The notes: generated from the sequence alone by a model not told the origin. Positions 21,040-32,485 are shown, numbered from the stretch's first letter. The stretch: DNA of 64,000 nt from Apilactobacillus timberlakei (GCF_002993965.1 NZ_POST01000004.1:44742-108741), one strand, 5' to 3'. Numbers and translations: made by a program.

Positions 21040-21113
21040 GTATACAAAATTGCAGGGATGTTTAAGGGCTTATAATTTAAGCTCTTATTTTAATGAGAAA
21101 GTGAGGGCTTTTA

Positions 21114-23129
21114 TTGCAAATTAAACGAGAAAAAAATAACCATTTTGACTTAGTTTCTAAATATAAGCCAACTGGAGATCAACCAGAGGCAATTAAAAAA
21201 TTAACTGTTGGTATTGAAAATGGCCAAAAATCTCAAATATTATTGGGTGCTACTGGGACTGGTAAAACATTTACGATTTCAAATGTTATCAAGAATGTAA
21301 ATAAACCTACGTTAATTTTATCTCACAATAAAACGTTAGCTGGCCAATTATATGGTGAATTCAAAGAATTTTTCCCTAATAATGCAGTTGAATATTTTGT
21401 TAGTTATTATGATTATTATCAACCGGAAGCTTATGTACCTTCAAGTGACACTTATATTGAAAAGGACTCTTCTGTAAATGACGAAATTGATAAGTTACGG
21501 CATGCCGCTACTAATGCACTCCTAACCAGAAATGATGTTATTATTGTAGCTTCAGTATCGTCTATTTTTGGTTTAGGGAGTCCGGAAGAATACTATAAAC
21601 ATACGGTATCTTTACATGTAGGGCAACAAATAGAACGTGATGATGTTTTACGTCAGCTTGTCGATATTCAATTTGATCGGAATGATATTGATTTTCAACG
21701 TGGTCGCTTTAGAGTTCATGGTGATGTGGTAGATATTTTTCCAGCTTCAGGTGATAAACATGCACTTAGAGTTGAATTTTTTGGCGATGAAATTGATTCA
21801 ATTAGAGAAATTGATACATTGACAGGCGAATTTTTAGGGAAAAAGAATAACGTTATTATTTTCCCTGCGACTCACTTTTTAACCGATGATCAAAATCTGG
21901 ATCGTGCTTTAGCCAACATTAGAAAAGAAATGGATGAACAAGTTGCTAAATTCAAAAGTGAAGGTAAACTTGTTGAAGCCCAACGCCTAAAACAACGAAC
22001 TACTTATGATATTGAAATGATGGCAGAAATGGGATATACCAATGGGATTGAAAATTATTCTAGGCATATGGATCATCGTAAACCAGGTGAACCACCATAT
22101 ACATTACTTGATTTCTTCCCTGATGATTATTTATTAGTTGTTGATGAATCTCATCAAACTTTGCCTCAAATTGGTGGGATGTATAAGGGTGATAAAGCTA
22201 GAAAAGAACAACTTATTAAGTATGGATTTAGATTACCTAGTGCTTTAGATAATCGTCCTTTGAAGATGCCTGAGTTTAAGAAACATATTAATCAAGCTGT
22301 TTACATGTCAGCTACACCTGGTCCTCGTGAACTAGAAATGACTGATAAAAAGAATATCGTTCAACAAATTATTCGTCCAACTGGTCTTTTAGATCCTACA
22401 GTTGAAGTTCGTCCAATCATGGGACAAATGGATAACTTAGTTGGTGAAATTAATAAAAGAATTGATCGAGACGAAAGAACATTTGTTACTACCTTAACTA
22501 AAAAGATGGCAGAAGATTTAACTGATTATCTGAAAGATTTAGGGATTAAAGTAGCATATTTACACTCAGATGTTAAAACTCTTGAACGGACTAAAATTAT
22601 ACGTGACTTAAGATTAGGTAAATATGATGTTTTAGTGGGAATTAATCTTTTAAGAGAAGGTATTGATGTTCCGGAAGTTTCTTTAGTTGCAATTTTGGAT
22701 GCTGACAAAGAAGGCTTTCTAAGAAACGAACGTTCATTAATTCAAACGATTGGCCGTGCAGCTAGAAATGAAAATGGTTCTGTTATTATGTATGCTGATA
22801 CAGTAACTGATTCCATGCAAAAGGCAATGGATGAAACTGCTAGAAGAAGAAAAATTCAAAAAGCATATAATAAAGAACATGGGATTACCCCACATACTAT
22901 CAAGAAACCAGTTCGTGATCTTATTAAATATGATAATAACGATGATGATGAACCAAAAGAAAGTCATTCATTTGTTGAATCTGATTTCCAAAAGATGACT
23001 AAAAAAGAACAACAATCAATGCTTGAAACTCTAAATAAAGAAATGCGACATGCTGCAACGAAATTAGATTTTGAACAAGCTGCTTCTATTCGTGATACAG
23101 TTATGGAACTTAAGAGTCAAATGAAATAA
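21114..23129 (+). CDS. uvrB: Excinuclease ABC subunit B
   Basis: UvrB (671 aa) is the damage-verifying helicase of nucleotide excision repair. Walker A is [15 protein letters not shown]; the beta-hairpin region is [12 protein letters not shown]; other landmarks are [45 protein letters not shown] and the C-terminal UVR motif ([17 protein letters not shown]). Starts at TTG 21114 after GTGAGGG. uvrA follows after 15 bases, so the pair forms one operon. Confidence 0.98.
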   Translation: MQIKREKNNHFDLVSKYKPTGDQPEAIKKLTVGIENGQKSQILLGATGTGKTFTISNVIKNVNKPTLILSHNKTLAGQLYGEFKEFFPNNAVEYFVSYYDYYQPEAYVPSSDTYIEKDSSVNDEIDKLRHAATNALLTRNDVIIVASVSSIFGLGSPEEYYKHTVSLHVGQQIERDDVLRQLVDIQFDRNDIDFQRGRFRVHGDVVDIFPASGDKHALRVEFFGDEIDSIREIDTLTGEFLGKKNNVIIFPATHFLTDDQNLDRALANIRKEMDEQVAKFKSEGKLVEAQRLKQRTTYDIEMMAEMGYTNGIENYSRHMDHRKPGEPPYTLLDFFPDDYLLVVDESHQTLPQIGGMYKGDKARKEQLIKYGFRLPSALDNRPLKMPEFKKHINQAVYMSATPGPRELEMTDKKNIVQQIIRPTGLLDPTVEVRPIMGQMDNLVGEINKRIDRDERTFVTTLTKKMAEDLTDYLKDLGIKVAYLHSDVKTLERTKIIRDLRLGKYDVLVGINLLREGIDVPEVSLVAILDADKEGFLRNERSLIQTIGRAARNENGSVIMYADTVTDSMQKAMDETARRRKIQKAYNKEHGITPHTIKKPVRDLIKYDNNDDDEPKESHSFVESDFQKMTKKEQQSMLETLNKEMRHAATKLDFEQAASIRDTVMELKSQMK

Positions 23130-23144
23130 GTAAGGAGTGATTTC

Positions 23145-25997
23145 TTGCCAAACGATAAAATTATTATTAAGGGTGCTCGTGCTCATAATTTAAAAAATAT
23201 TAATGTTTCAATTCCTAAAAATAAATTAACGGTAATGACAGGACTATCTGGATCTGGTAAAAGTTCTTTAGCTTTTGATACTTTGTATGCTGAAGGACAA
23301 CGCCGTTATGTTGAAAGTTTATCATCATATGCTAGACAATTTTTAGGCCAAATGGACAAGCCAGATGTGGATTCTATTGAGGGATTAAGTCCAGCAATTG
23401 CGATTGATCAAAAAACAACTTCTCATAATCCTCGTTCTACTGTAGGAACCGTTACTGAAATTAATGATTATTTTAGACTTCTATGGGCTCGCGTTGGAAC
23501 CCCTATTTGTCCTAACGACGGAACTAAGATTACTCGTCAATCCATTGATCAAATGATCGATGAAATTATGGCATTACCAGAACGTACTAAATTACAAATT
23601 CTTTCACCAGTCGTGCGTGAAGAACGCGGTCAACATAAAAAGACTTTTGAAAAGATTCAAAGAGAAGGCTTTGTTCGTTATCGTGTTGACGGTGAAGTCC
23701 ATGAGTTAGGCGATGGAGTAGAATTAGAGAAAAATAAGCGTCATAATATTGATATTGTTATTGATAGAATTATTGTAAAAGATGGCATTAAGTCAAGACT
23801 ATCTGATTCTCTAGAAACTGCGCTAAGATTAAGTGGTGGTTATGCAGTCGCTGATTTAATGGGACATGGAGATAATCTCATTTTTTCAGAACATTATGCA
23901 TGTCCTTTATGTGGTTTTACCATTAGCGAATTAGAACCTCGTTTATTTTCATTTAATTCTCCAATTGGTGCCTGTCCTGATTGTGATGGATTAGGAATGA
24001 AATTAGAAGTAGACGAAAGTCTAGTTATTCCTGATCAGAATAAAACTCTAAATGAAGGCGCAATTGAACCATGGAACCCAATTAGTTCTAAGTTTTATCC
24101 AAGCTTATTGGATCAAGCTTGCCATGCTTTTAAAATTGATATGGATACGCCTTTCAAAAAATTACCTAAGAAGCAACGTGATATTATTTTAAATGGCTCT
24201 AAAGGAAAAGAATTTCATTTTCACTTTGATAGTAATTTCGGTGGTGTACGTGATACTGATGCACCATTTGAGGGGGTCTTAAATAATATCGATCGTCGCT
24301 ATCATAGTACTAATAGTGATTTTACCCGTGAGCAAATGCGTAAATATATGACAGAATTAACATGTCAAAATTGTCATGGCTTACGTTTAAATCGTGAAGC
24401 TTTAAGTGTGAAAATTAATGGTGAAAATATTAGTGAAGTTACTAATCTAGACATCAATAAAGAATTAGACTTCTTTAAATCTTTAACATTTGGCGAAAAA
24501 GATACCGTAATTGCAAAACCAATTTTAAAAGAAATTATTGATCGTTTGTCTTTCTTAAAAAATGTTGGTTTAGATTATCTAACATTGTCTAGAAATGCAG
24601 GAACTTTGTCTGGTGGTGAATCACAAAGAATTCGCTTAGCTACTCAGATTGGTTCTAACTTATCGGGTGTTTTATATGTGTTAGATGAACCATCCATTGG
24701 ATTGCATCAACGTGACAATGATCGTTTGATTAGTTCATTGAAATCAATGCGTGATTTAGGCAATACTTTAGTGGTAGTTGAACATGGTGAAGACACGATG
24801 GAAGCTGCTGATTATATTGTAGATATTGGACCAGGTGCTGGTGCTAATGGTGGTAAAGTAATGGCTGTTGGAACACCAAAAGAAATTGCCAACAATGATA
24901 ATTCTTTGACTGGTCAATATTTATCTGGAAATAAATTTATTCCAGTACCATTGAAACGTAGAAAAGGTAATAAAAAACATATTAAAGTTAAAGGTGCTGC
25001 TGAAAATAACTTAAAGAATGTTGATGTTGATATTCCATTAGGTGAATTTAATGTTGTTACTGGAGTTTCTGGTTCTGGTAAATCAACTTTAATTAATCGT
25101 GTTTTGAAACGAGCCTTAGCACAAAAAATAAATAATAATTCAGAAAAGCCCGGTAAATACAAGTCTATTTCAGGTTATAAGAATATTGATAAGTTAATTA
25201 ATATTGATCAAAGCCCAATTGGGAGAACTCCACGTAGTAATCCTGCCACTTATACGGGTGTTTTTGACGATATTCGTGAACTATTTGCTGAAACTAATGA
25301 AGCTAAATTAAGAGGATATCAAAAAGGTCGCTTTAGTTTTAACGTTAAAGGTGGACGTTGTGAAACTTGCCATGGGGATGGGATTCTAAAAATTGAAATG
25401 AATTTTTTACCTGACGTTTATGTACCTTGTGAAGTTTGTCATGGTAAACGTTATAATAATGAAACGCTTGAAGTGGAATATAAAGGTAAAAATATTGCTG
25501 ATGTTTTGGATATGACAGTTAAAGAAGCTTTATCATTCTTTGAAGCAATGCCTAAAATTACAAGAAAACTTAAAACCATTGATGAAGTTGGTTTAGGTTA
25601 TGTTAAATTAGGTCAATCAGCCACAACTTTATCTGGTGGTGAGGCACAACGAATGAAATTAGCTGCTGAATTATACAAAAAATCAGCTGGTAATAACTTA
25701 TATATTTTGGATGAACCAACTATTGGTTTACACACCGATGATATTAAGCGTTTATTAGTGGTTCTACATGAATTAGTCGATCAAGGTAATACAGTCTTAA
25801 TTATTGAACATAATTTGGATGTTATTAAGACTGCTGATAATATAATTGATTTAGGACCAGAAGGTGGTGAAGGTGGCGGTAATATTATTGCTACTGGAAC
25901 TCCTGAAGAAATTATCAAACAAAAAGATAGTTATACTGGTCAATATTTAGCTCTAGTTTTAAAACGTGATACTAAAAGAACTAAAATGAATAAATAA
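23145..25997 (+). CDS. uvrA: Excinuclease ABC subunit A
   Basis: UvrA (950 aa) dimer scans DNA and loads UvrB. It has two ABC ATPase modules: Walker [13 protein letters not shown] and [12 protein letters not shown], signatures [12 protein letters not shown] and [12 protein letters not shown], with zinc-finger cysteines CPLCGFTI ... CPDC and [11 protein letters not shown] ... [12 protein letters not shown] 23145 is preceded by AAGGAGTGA. The terminator at 26001 ends the operon. rapZ (yvcJ), which normally follows in Firmicutes, is absent. Confidence 0.98.
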   Translation: MPNDKIIIKGARAHNLKNINVSIPKNKLTVMTGLSGSGKSSLAFDTLYAEGQRRYVESLSSYARQFLGQMDKPDVDSIEGLSPAIAIDQKTTSHNPRSTVGTVTEINDYFRLLWARVGTPICPNDGTKITRQSIDQMIDEIMALPERTKLQILSPVVREERGQHKKTFEKIQREGFVRYRVDGEVHELGDGVELEKNKRHNIDIVIDRIIVKDGIKSRLSDSLETALRLSGGYAVADLMGHGDNLIFSEHYACPLCGFTISELEPRLFSFNSPIGACPDCDGLGMKLEVDESLVIPDQNKTLNEGAIEPWNPISSKFYPSLLDQACHAFKIDMDTPFKKLPKKQRDIILNGSKGKEFHFHFDSNFGGVRDTDAPFEGVLNNIDRRYHSTNSDFTREQMRKYMTELTCQNCHGLRLNREALSVKINGENISEVTNLDINKELDFFKSLTFGEKDTVIAKPILKEIIDRLSFLKNVGLDYLTLSRNAGTLSGGESQRIRLATQIGSNLSGVLYVLDEPSIGLHQRDNDRLISSLKSMRDLGNTLVVVEHGEDTMEAADYIVDIGPGAGANGGKVMAVGTPKEIANNDNSLTGQYLSGNKFIPVPLKRRKGNKKHIKVKGAAENNLKNVDVDIPLGEFNVVTGVSGSGKSTLINRVLKRALAQKINNNSEKPGKYKSISGYKNIDKLINIDQSPIGRTPRSNPATYTGVFDDIRELFAETNEAKLRGYQKGRFSFNVKGGRCETCHGDGILKIEMNFLPDVYVPCEVCHGKRYNNETLEVEYKGKNIADVLDMTVKEALSFFEAMPKITRKLKTIDEVGLGYVKLGQSATTLSGGEAQRMKLAAELYKKSAGNNLYILDEPTIGLHTDDIKRLLVVLHELVDQGNTVLIIEHNLDVIKTADNIIDLGPEGGEGGGNIIATGTPEEIIKQKDSYTGQYLALVLKRDTKRTKMNK

Positions 25998-26000
25998 AAT

Positions 26001-26028
26001 AAAAAAGAGTCTAAGACTCTTTTTTATT
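26001..26028 (+). terminator. uvrBA terminator
   Basis: AAAAAAGAGTC, loop TAA-like, GACTCTTTTTT. Confidence 0.85.
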
Positions 26029-26038
26029 TTATTTATAA

Positions 26039-26067
26039 ATGACACGCCCGGGTATGTGTGTTAAAAT
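26039..26067 (+). promoter_or_regulatory. yvcK-whiA promoter
   Basis: ATGACA (26039-26044), 17 bases, TAAAAT (26062-26067) with an upstream TG at 26059-26060: a near-consensus -35 plus extended -10. Confidence 0.7.
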
Positions 26068-26122
26068 ATCATGAGTTATTATATTGAACGAATAAATTGT
26101 TAAAGAAAGGCGGGAACATTTA

Positions 26123-27121
26123 ATGAGTAATGATTTAAATAACCGTCCTAAAATTGTAGTTATCGGTGGTGGAACCGGACTACCAGTTATATTAAAAAGT
26201 TTAAAAGAAAAAAATGTTGATATTACAGCTATCGTGACAGTTGCCGATGATGGAGGTTCTTCTGGTAAAATTCGCAATTATATGGATGTGGTACCTCCAG
26301 GTGATATTCGTAACGTATTAGTTTCTTTGTCAGAATTACCTAAGCTAGAATTAGATTTGTTTCAATATCGTTTTAATAACGGTGATGAATTTTTATCTGG
26401 TCATTCGATTGGTAATTTAATTATTGCAGCTCTAACAGAGATGAAAGATGGGGTTAATAATGCAGTTGAAATTATTAGTAATATGATGAAAGTTAATGGA
26501 CATGTTTATCCGGCCTCTAGTCAAGATTTACAATTATGTGCTGAATTTTATGATGGTACTAAAATGGCTGGTGAATATGAGATTACTTATGCCAATAAGA
26601 ATATTAAACGTGTGTGGGTAGAAAATATTAGTAGCAATGAGCAACCCAAAACTAATCAAAAAGTAATTGACGCGATTATGAATGCTGATCAAATCGTTTT
26701 AGGACCTGGAAGTTTATTTACTAGTATTTTGCCAAATTTAATGATTGAAAACTTAGGACATGCAGTTATTGCTTCACCAGCTAAGGTAGTTTATATATGT
26801 AATATCATGACACAAAAGGGTGAAACTGATCACTTTACAGATGCTGATCATGTAAAAGTTTTAAATCGTCATTTGGGATGTAATTTTATTAATGTTGTTT
26901 TAGTAAACAATGCATCAATTCCTAATAACTATATTGATAAAATAAAATGGAATGAAATATCTAAACAAGTTACCCATGATGAAGCTGGCCTTGAACAACA
27001 GCATTGTAAAGTCATTCAAGATAACTTTTTAAAGTTATCTGATGATTGTGCTTTTCATAATGGAAAATTAGTATCTGATACGTTAATTAAACTAATAAAC
27101 AACAAAGATTGGAGTGATTAA
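26123..27121 (+). CDS. yvcK: YvcK / CofD-like gluconeogenesis factor
   Basis: YvcK (332 aa), a CofD-fold protein that binds UDP-sugars and supports cell shape and peptidoglycan synthesis in B. subtilis. Seen: [17 protein letters not shown] at the N-terminus, [25 protein letters not shown] and [16 protein letters not shown] 26123 follows AAAGGCGGG. whiA starts three bases after the stop, so the two are coupled. The gene has its own promoter here; rapZ, normally its upstream partner, is not present. Confidence 0.96.
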   Translation: MSNDLNNRPKIVVIGGGTGLPVILKSLKEKNVDITAIVTVADDGGSSGKIRNYMDVVPPGDIRNVLVSLSELPKLELDLFQYRFNNGDEFLSGHSIGNLIIAALTEMKDGVNNAVEIISNMMKVNGHVYPASSQDLQLCAEFYDGTKMAGEYEITYANKNIKRVWVENISSNEQPKTNQKVIDAIMNADQIVLGPGSLFTSILPNLMIENLGHAVIASPAKVVYICNIMTQKGETDHFTDADHVKVLNRHLGCNFINVVLVNNASIPNNYIDKIKWNEISKQVTHDEAGLEQQHCKVIQDNFLKLSDDCAFHNGKLVSDTLIKLINNKDWSD

Positions 27122-27124
27122 TAA

Positions 27125-28078
27125 TTGTCATATGCAAGTGAAGTAAAAAAAGAGTTAACCACTCTAGAAGTTCATAAGAAAAATGCTAAGGCCGAATTAA
27201 TGGCTTTAATTCGAATGAATGGTTCAATTTCTCTATCTTCAAATAGAGTGTTATTAAATATTCAAACTGAAAATCCTGCAATTGCTCGTAGAATTTATAG
27301 TTTAATTTTGAAATTCTATGATGTAGAAAGTAAATTAGTTGTTCGTAAAAAGATGAAGTTAAATAAAAATAACATTTATATAGTAAGAATTATGTATCAA
27401 GTTAAGGAAATTCTTGATGATTTAAAAATATTCGATAATTATCAAATTGTTGAAACAGTGCCAACCAAACTTTTAAATAGTGATTCTCAAGTGAGATCAT
27501 ATTTAAGAGGAGCTTTTTTAGCTAGTGGATCTGTTAACAACCCCGAAACTTCTCGTTACCATTTAGAAATATACTCATTATATGAAGAACACAATGATAT
27601 GATTTCTGAAATGATGAATAATTACGGCCTTAATTCTAGAACTACTGAACGTAGAAGTGGCTATATAACTTATTTAAAGGAAGCCGAAAAAATTGCTAAT
27701 TTCTTACAATTAATTGGTGCCACTAACGCAATGTTAAAATTTGAAGATGTAAGAATTATGCGTGATATGCGTAATTCTGTTAATCGTTTAGTTAATTGTG
27801 AAAATGCTAATATGAATAAAGTTGCCAATGCATCAACAAGACAATTGACAAGTATTCAATATATAGCTAATACAGTTGGTTTGAAACAATTGCCAAAAAA
27901 ACTTTATGATGTGGCAGTTACCAGGATTCAAAAGCCAGAAGTGAGCTTGAAGGAATTAAGCGATTCTTTACCTGATGGTAGTATTTCTAAATCAGGGATT
28001 AATCATCGTTTAAGAAAAATAAATGAATTCGCTGATAGAATTAAGAAAGAGGCTGAAGAGAAAGCGGCTGAAACATAA
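27125..28078 (+). CDS. whiA: DNA-binding protein WhiA
   Basis: WhiA (317 aa) combines an N-terminal LAGLIDADG-homing-endonuclease-like domain ([27 protein letters not shown]) with a C-terminal helix-turn-helix ([26 protein letters not shown]). It influences division and chromosome segregation in B. subtilis. Translation begins at TTG 27125 behind TGGAGTG. Convergent with clpP, sharing a strong bidirectional terminator. Confidence 0.96.
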   Translation: MSYASEVKKELTTLEVHKKNAKAELMALIRMNGSISLSSNRVLLNIQTENPAIARRIYSLILKFYDVESKLVVRKKMKLNKNNIYIVRIMYQVKEILDDLKIFDNYQIVETVPTKLLNSDSQVRSYLRGAFLASGSVNNPETSRYHLEIYSLYEEHNDMISEMMNNYGLNSRTTERRSGYITYLKEAEKIANFLQLIGATNAMLKFEDVRIMRDMRNSVNRLVNCENANMNKVANASTRQLTSIQYIANTVGLKQLPKKLYDVAVTRIQKPEVSLKELSDSLPDGSISKSGINHRLRKINEFADRIKKEAEEKAAET

Positions 28079-28113
28079 AAAAAGCATCTGGAATTATTCC
28101 AGATGCTTTTTTA
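28076..28113. terminator. Bidirectional terminator whiA / clpP
   Basis: AAAAAAAGCATCTGGAAT and ATTCCAGATGCTTTTTT form a long near-perfect hairpin between convergent genes. Confidence 0.93.
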
Positions 28114-28129
28114 TTAACAATAAATTATA

Positions 28130-28723
28130 TTATTTCTTTTCTGAACTATTTTTCATAATTGCATCAATTAAACCATAATCAACTGATTCTTGAGCACTTA
28201 AGTAATGATCACGTTCAGTATCATGATTAATTTTTTCAATTGATTGACCAGAATTTTCAGCCAAAATTTCATTAATCATATGACGAGTCTTTAGTATTGA
28301 TTCAGCAGCAATCTCAATTTCGGTTTGTTGACCTTGAGCACCACCAGATGGTTGGTGAATTAATACTTCTGAGTGTGGTAGAGCAAAACGTTTACCCTTA
28401 GTACCAGATGAAGCTAAAACACTGGCCATTGATGCAGCCATACCCATTACAATGGTTTGAACATCTGCTTTAATAAATTTCATAGTATCATAAATTGCCA
28501 TTCCGGCAGTTACAACACCACCAGGAGAATTTATATATAAGTAGATATCTTTATCAGAGTCTTGGGCATCAAGGAATAATAATTGGGCAATTACTGTATT
28601 TGCCATATTATCTTCGATAGGACCTGATAACATAATGATACGATCTTTTAATAATCTTGAGTAAATGTCATATGCACGTTCACCATTAGATGATTGTTCA
28701 ATGACTGTTGGGACTAAATTCAT
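28130..28723 (-). CDS. clpP: ATP-dependent Clp protease proteolytic subunit
   Basis: ClpP (197 aa), a tetradecameric serine protease. Catalytic triad: Ser in [14 protein letters not shown], His in [17 protein letters not shown], Asp in the [10 protein letters not shown] region. ATG 28723 follows GGGGAGGAAG on the minus strand. A CtsR box overlaps its -35, so it should be heat-inducible. clpP is usually co-directional with whiA in lactobacilli; here it is inverted and reads away from a tRNA gene. Confidence 0.98.
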   Translation of the reverse strand: MNLVPTVIEQSSNGERAYDIYSRLLKDRIIMLSGPIEDNMANTVIAQLLFLDAQDSDKDIYLYINSPGGVVTAGMAIYDTMKFIKADVQTIVMGMAASMASVLASSGTKGKRFALPHSEVLIHQPSGGAQGQQTEIEIAAESILKTRHMINEILAENSGQSIEKINHDTERDHYLSAQESVDYGLIDAIMKNSSEKK

Positions 28724-28768
28724 ATTGCTTCCTCCCCATAATTAATTTCATTTTAAAAGCTGTAACCA

Positions 28769-28798
28769 ATTCTATATTATTGGTCAATCAAGGTCAAA
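28769..28798 (-). promoter_or_regulatory. clpP promoter with CtsR operator
   Basis: On the plus strand GGTCAAT-CAA-GGTCAAA (28782-28798) matches the CtsR heptad direct repeat (GGTCAAA-NAN-GGTCAAA) with one mismatch. On the minus strand it covers a -35 TTGACC (28792-28797), 17 bases from TAGAAT (28769-28774). CtsR repression of clpP is the established Firmicutes arrangement. Confidence 0.9.
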
Positions 28799-28815
28799 CG
28801 ATTTGTTTAATATAA

Positions 28816-28887
28816 TGCACTTGAAGGGAATCGAACCCTTAACTTAAGAACCGGAATCTTATGTGCTATCCATTACACTACAAGTGC
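28816..28887 (-). tRNA. tRNA-Arg (anticodon CCG)
   Basis: The minus strand folds as a 72-nt cloverleaf: acceptor GCACTTG with CAAGTGC plus discriminator A, D-arm GTGT-AATGGATA-GCAC, anticodon stem TAAGA/TCTTA around loop TTCCGGT (anticodon CCG), T-arm AAGGG-TTCGATT-CCCTT. It reads CGG arginine codons. CCA is not encoded. It lies upstream of clpP in the same direction. Confidence 0.95.
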
Positions 28888-28895
28888 ATAAAATT

Positions 28896-28924
28896 ACTAT
28901 AAATGAATAAGCTATAAAATTCAA
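28896..28924 (-). promoter_or_regulatory. tRNA-Arg promoter
   Basis: On the minus strand TTGAAT (28919-28924), 17 bases, TATAGT (28896-28901), eight bases before the mature tRNA 5' end. Confidence 0.75.
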
Positions 28925-29141
28925 GATAACTATTTTAACTATTGATTTGCAAAGTAAAAACACGATTGATATACTGAATTTGTGGAGATTAATGCTATTT
29001 TATTTACAAATAATTATTATAAATTAATAATGAAAATTATTTTAAATTAGTTAGCCAGTTTTATAGACTATTACTTGAAAAAGTAGTAACATTAGCTCTG
29101 TACGTAGTACTTAAATTTATTTCTCTAGGAGGAAAACAGTT
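28925..29141 (+). other. gapA upstream region without a gene
   Basis: About 220 AT-rich bases with no ORF. The position normally held by the glycolytic repressor gene cggR is empty. TTACTTGAAAAAGTAGTAA (near 29071) is an imperfect inverted repeat, and GTACGTAGTAC (near 29101) a perfect small palindrome. AGGAGGAAAA precedes gapA. No confident promoter could be picked. Confidence 0.5.
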
Positions 29142-30152
29142 ATGACTGTAAAAATTGGTATTAACGGTTTTGGTCGTATTGGTCGTTTGGCTTTCAAACG
29201 TATCAACGAACTAAACTCAGATGAAATTGAAGTTGCTGCTATCAATGATTTAACAACTCCTTCAATGTTAGCTTACTTATTAAAATATGATTCAACACAT
29301 GGTAAATTCCCTGGTGAAGTTTCATCAACTGATAAAGGAATTGTTGTTGACGGTAAGGAAATCCCAGTTTACGCTGAAAAGAACGCCGCTGACCTTCCAT
29401 GGGTTAAAAATGATGGTGTTGACTTTGTACTAGAATGTACAGGTTTCTACACTTCAGAAGAAAAATCACAAGCTCACTTAGACGCTGGTGCAAAACGTGT
29501 CTTGATTTCAGCTCCTGCTGGTCAAATTAAGACTGTTGTTCCTGGTGTTAACTTAGATACATTGAACTCAGATGACAAAATTGTTTCAGCTGGTTCATGT
29601 ACTACAAGTTGTTTAGCACCTATGGCTTACTTTTTAAACAAAGACTTCGGTCTTAAAGCAGGTACTATGACAACTATTCATGCCTTTACTTCTACTCAAG
29701 CTATCTTAGATGGTCCTCGTGGTAAGAAGTTCAGAAACAACCGTACTGCTTCAGTAAACACTATTCCTCATTCAAGTGGTGCTGCTAAAGCTATTGGTTT
29801 AGTAATTCCTGAATTAAATGGTCATTTACAAGGTCACGCACAACGTGTTGGTGTTGTTGATGGTTCATTAACAGAATTAGTTTCTGTATTAGACAAGAAT
29901 GTTACTGCTGATGAAATCAATGAATCAATGAAGAAATATGCTAAAGACAATGATGCCTTCGGTTACACTGAAGACCCAATTGTTTCAACTGATATTATTG
30001 ATGATTCACATGGTTCAGTATTTGATCCAGGTCAAACTGAAATCACAGCAAATGGTGACACTCAATTAGTTAAGACTGTTGCTTGGTACGATAACGAATG
30101 GGGCTTTACTTGCAACATGGTTCGTACTTTATTACACTTTGCTGAACTTTAA
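29142..30152 (+). CDS. gapA: Glyceraldehyde-3-phosphate dehydrogenase
   Basis: GapA (336 aa) oxidises glyceraldehyde-3-phosphate with NAD+ and phosphate. NAD site [18 protein letters not shown]; catalytic Cys in [18 protein letters not shown]; His in [24 protein letters not shown] near the end. AGGAGGAAAA precedes ATG 29142. Codon choice differs slightly from neighbours, with more C-ending codons (AAC, TAC, TTC), as expected of a highly expressed gene. First of the block gapA, pgk, tpiA, eno, but a strong terminator separates it from pgk and no cggR precedes it. Confidence 0.99.
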   Translation: MTVKIGINGFGRIGRLAFKRINELNSDEIEVAAINDLTTPSMLAYLLKYDSTHGKFPGEVSSTDKGIVVDGKEIPVYAEKNAADLPWVKNDGVDFVLECTGFYTSEEKSQAHLDAGAKRVLISAPAGQIKTVVPGVNLDTLNSDDKIVSAGSCTTSCLAPMAYFLNKDFGLKAGTMTTIHAFTSTQAILDGPRGKKFRNNRTASVNTIPHSSGAAKAIGLVIPELNGHLQGHAQRVGVVDGSLTELVSVLDKNVTADEINESMKKYAKDNDAFGYTEDPIVSTDIIDDSHGSVFDPGQTEITANGDTQLVKTVAWYDNEWGFTCNMVRTLLHFAEL

Positions 30153-30184
30153 TATTAAATTAATGCTTTTATAGCAAACAAAGG

Positions 30185-30216
30185 TGGAGGAGGCATTTGC
30201 CTCCTCCATTTTTTAT
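30185..30216 (+). terminator. gapA terminator
   Basis: TGGAGGAGGC, loop ATTT, GCCTCCTCCA and a T-run: an unusually GC-rich ten-base-pair stem for this genome. Confidence 0.95.
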
Positions 30217-30310
30217 AAAATATTTTTCATTATTCTTTAAAAAAAGATCTAAATGAATTATATTTAATATGTGATTTATAATAACAATTTTTTTGAGGAG
30301 GTCGTCTAAA

Positions 30311-31525
30311 TTGGCTAAGACAGTTGTTTCTGATTTAGATTTAAATGGCAAAAAAGTTTTAATGCGTGTCGACTTCAACGTTCCTGTGAAAGATGGCGTT
30401 GTTGGTGATACTAGTCGTATTGTTGGTGCTATTCCAACAATTAAATATGTAATTGAACATGGTGGTAAAGCCGTGTTATTTTCTCACTTAGGTCGTATTA
30501 AGAGTGAAGATGATAAAGAAGCATTATCATTACGTCCAGTTGCTGAAAAGTTATCTGAATTAATTAATAAACCTGTAACTTTTGTTCCTGAAACAGAAGG
30601 TAAAAAACTAGAAGATACTGTTAACAATATGAGTGATGGAGATATTGTTTTAGTTCAAAATACTCGTTATGAAGATGTTGTTGATGGTGAAAACGTAAAA
30701 CGTGAATCCAAAAATGATCCTAAGCTAGGCCAATACTGGGCTTCATTAGGTGATTGCTTCGTAAACGATGCATTTGGTACTGCTCATCGTGAACATGCTT
30801 CAAATGTTGGTATTGCACGTGCAATGGAAGCTAATAATAAACCAGTAGCTGCTGGATTCTTAATTGAAAAAGAAATTAAGTTTATTGGTGGTGCTGTTAA
30901 CGATCCTAAACGTCCATTTGTTGCCATTCTTGGTGGTGCAAAGGTTTCTGATAAGATCGGTGTTATTGATAACTTACTAGGTAAAGCTGATAAAATTATT
31001 ATCGGTGGTGGAATGACTTATACATTCTATGCTGCTAAAGGTTACTCAATTGGTAACTCACTTGTTGAAAAAGACAAGATTGATACCGCTAAAGAAATCT
31101 TACAAAAGGGTGGCGACAAAATCGTCCTACCTATTGATTCTGTAGTTGCTCCTGAATTCAAGAATGATGCACCTACTGAAGTTGTTACTGATAATATTCC
31201 TGATGGCCAAATGGCTTTAGACATTGGTCCTAAGAGTATCAAACTATTCGAAGATGTATTAAGAGATGCTAAAACAGTTGTTTGGAATGGACCTATGGGT
31301 GTATTTGAAATGAGTAACTTTGCTAAAGGTACTCTAGCTGTTGGTAAATTCTTAGGTGAATTAAAAGATGCTACTACTGTTGTTGGTGGTGGTGATTCAA
31401 CTGCTGCTGTTAACCAATTAGGCGTTGCTGATAAATTATCACACGTTTCAACTGGTGGTGGAGCTTCACTAGAATACATGGAAGGTAAAACTTTACCAGG
31501 TATTGCCGCAATTACTGATAAATAA
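30311..31525 (+). CDS. pgk: Phosphoglycerate kinase
   Basis: Pgk (404 aa) makes ATP from 1,3-bisphosphoglycerate. Signature [16 protein letters not shown] at the N-terminus, [48 protein letters not shown] and the C-terminal [18 protein letters not shown] 30311 is chosen because TGAGGAGGTCG stands just before it; the frame extension to 30293 covers the ribosome site. It has its own terminator at 31538, so transcription is separable from gapA and tpiA. Confidence 0.98.
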   Translation: MAKTVVSDLDLNGKKVLMRVDFNVPVKDGVVGDTSRIVGAIPTIKYVIEHGGKAVLFSHLGRIKSEDDKEALSLRPVAEKLSELINKPVTFVPETEGKKLEDTVNNMSDGDIVLVQNTRYEDVVDGENVKRESKNDPKLGQYWASLGDCFVNDAFGTAHREHASNVGIARAMEANNKPVAAGFLIEKEIKFIGGAVNDPKRPFVAILGGAKVSDKIGVIDNLLGKADKIIIGGGMTYTFYAAKGYSIGNSLVEKDKIDTAKEILQKGGDKIVLPIDSVVAPEFKNDAPTEVVTDNIPDGQMALDIGPKSIKLFEDVLRDAKTVVWNGPMGVFEMSNFAKGTLAVGKFLGELKDATTVVGGGDSTAAVNQLGVADKLSHVSTGGGASLEYMEGKTLPGIAAITDK

Positions 31526-31537
31526 AGAATTCTTTCT

Positions 31538-31573
31538 AAAAGAGCTCGATATTTTATATCGAACTCTTTTTTT
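31538..31573 (+). terminator. pgk terminator
   Basis: AAAAGAGCTCGATA, loop TTTTA, TATCGAACTCTTTTTTTT. Confidence 0.9.
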
Positions 31574-31579
31574 TATTTA

Positions 31580-31588
31580 TGATAAAAT
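31580..31588 (+). promoter_or_regulatory. Extended -10 promoter of tpiA
   Basis: TG-A-TAAAAT at 31580-31588, just after the pgk terminator and about 90 bases before tpiA. Confidence 0.55.
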
Positions 31589-31676
31589 TGAATTACTTAA
31601 TTTATTTTACCTGAGTGGTATCATTGATTATAAAGATTAATATTTAATTTTATTAAATATTGAGGGGGAAATAATA

Positions 31677-32432
31677 ATGAGGACTCCTTTTATAGTGGGT
31701 AATTGGAAAATGAATTTAACTCTTGAAGAAGCTAAGAGCTTTTTAGATCAAATTACTAACAAATTACCTGATAGTAACCAAGTTGAGTGTGCAATTGCAG
31801 CATCACCAATATTTTTAGAGACTTTAACTAAATATTGTGAAAATAGTCCTTTAAAATCATCTGCTGAAAATTGTTTCTATAAAGATAAAGGGGCTTATAC
31901 TGGTGAGGTTAGTCCTTATGCTTTATCTGAGATGGGGGTTAATTACGTTATGCTTGGCCACTCAGAAAGGCGTAAATATTTTAATGAGACCAATAGAACC
32001 GTAAATAAAAAAGTAAAAGCTGTACTACAAAACCATATGATTCCAATTATTTGTTGTGATGAAACGATGACCAAACAAAAAAACGATGATCATATGGATT
32101 GGGTAGTTAATCCAGTTGCAGAATCATTGAATGGTGTTTCATCTAGGGATGCACAAAATGTAGTAATTGGATATGAACCTAGTTGGGCAATTGGCACTGG
32201 TAAATCTGCTAGTGTTTCAGAAACACAAGAAGCTTGTTGTTTAATTAGAAAAACAATCGCTGAACTATACGATGAAAAAGTGGCTAATCAAGTCAGAATA
32301 TTATATGGTGGTAGCGTTAATGACAAAAATGTACAAGAATTAATGCAACAAAAAGATGTTGATGGTGTTTTAGCAGGAACTGCTAGTTTAAAGCCCAAAG
32401 AATTTTTAAAAATTGTTAATTATTCAAAATAA
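31677..32432 (+). CDS. tpiA: Triosephosphate isomerase
   Basis: TpiA (251 aa), TIM barrel interconverting dihydroxyacetone phosphate and glyceraldehyde-3-phosphate. N-terminal FIVGNWKMNLT with the catalytic Lys, catalytic His in VMLGHSERRKYF, catalytic Glu in VIGYEPSWAIGTGKSAS, and LYGGSVNDKNV with GVLAGTASLKP. ATG 31677 follows GAGGGGG. No strong terminator follows it, so some read-through into eno is likely besides eno's own promoter. Confidence 0.98.
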   Translation: MRTPFIVGNWKMNLTLEEAKSFLDQITNKLPDSNQVECAIAASPIFLETLTKYCENSPLKSSAENCFYKDKGAYTGEVSPYALSEMGVNYVMLGHSERRKYFNETNRTVNKKVKAVLQNHMIPIICCDETMTKQKNDDHMDWVVNPVAESLNGVSSRDAQNVVIGYEPSWAIGTGKSASVSETQEACCLIRKTIAELYDEKVANQVRILYGGSVNDKNVQELMQQKDVDGVLAGTASLKPKEFLKIVNYSK

Positions 32433-32456
32433 TTCGCTTTTTATAAGGAGTTTGTA

Positions 32457-32485
32457 TTGAAAGTTTGTCTTTAAAATAATAAAAT
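32457..32485 (+). promoter_or_regulatory. eno promoter
   Basis: TTGAAA (32457-32462), 17 bases, TAAAAT (32480-32485), placing the start point near 32492. Confidence 0.75.
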
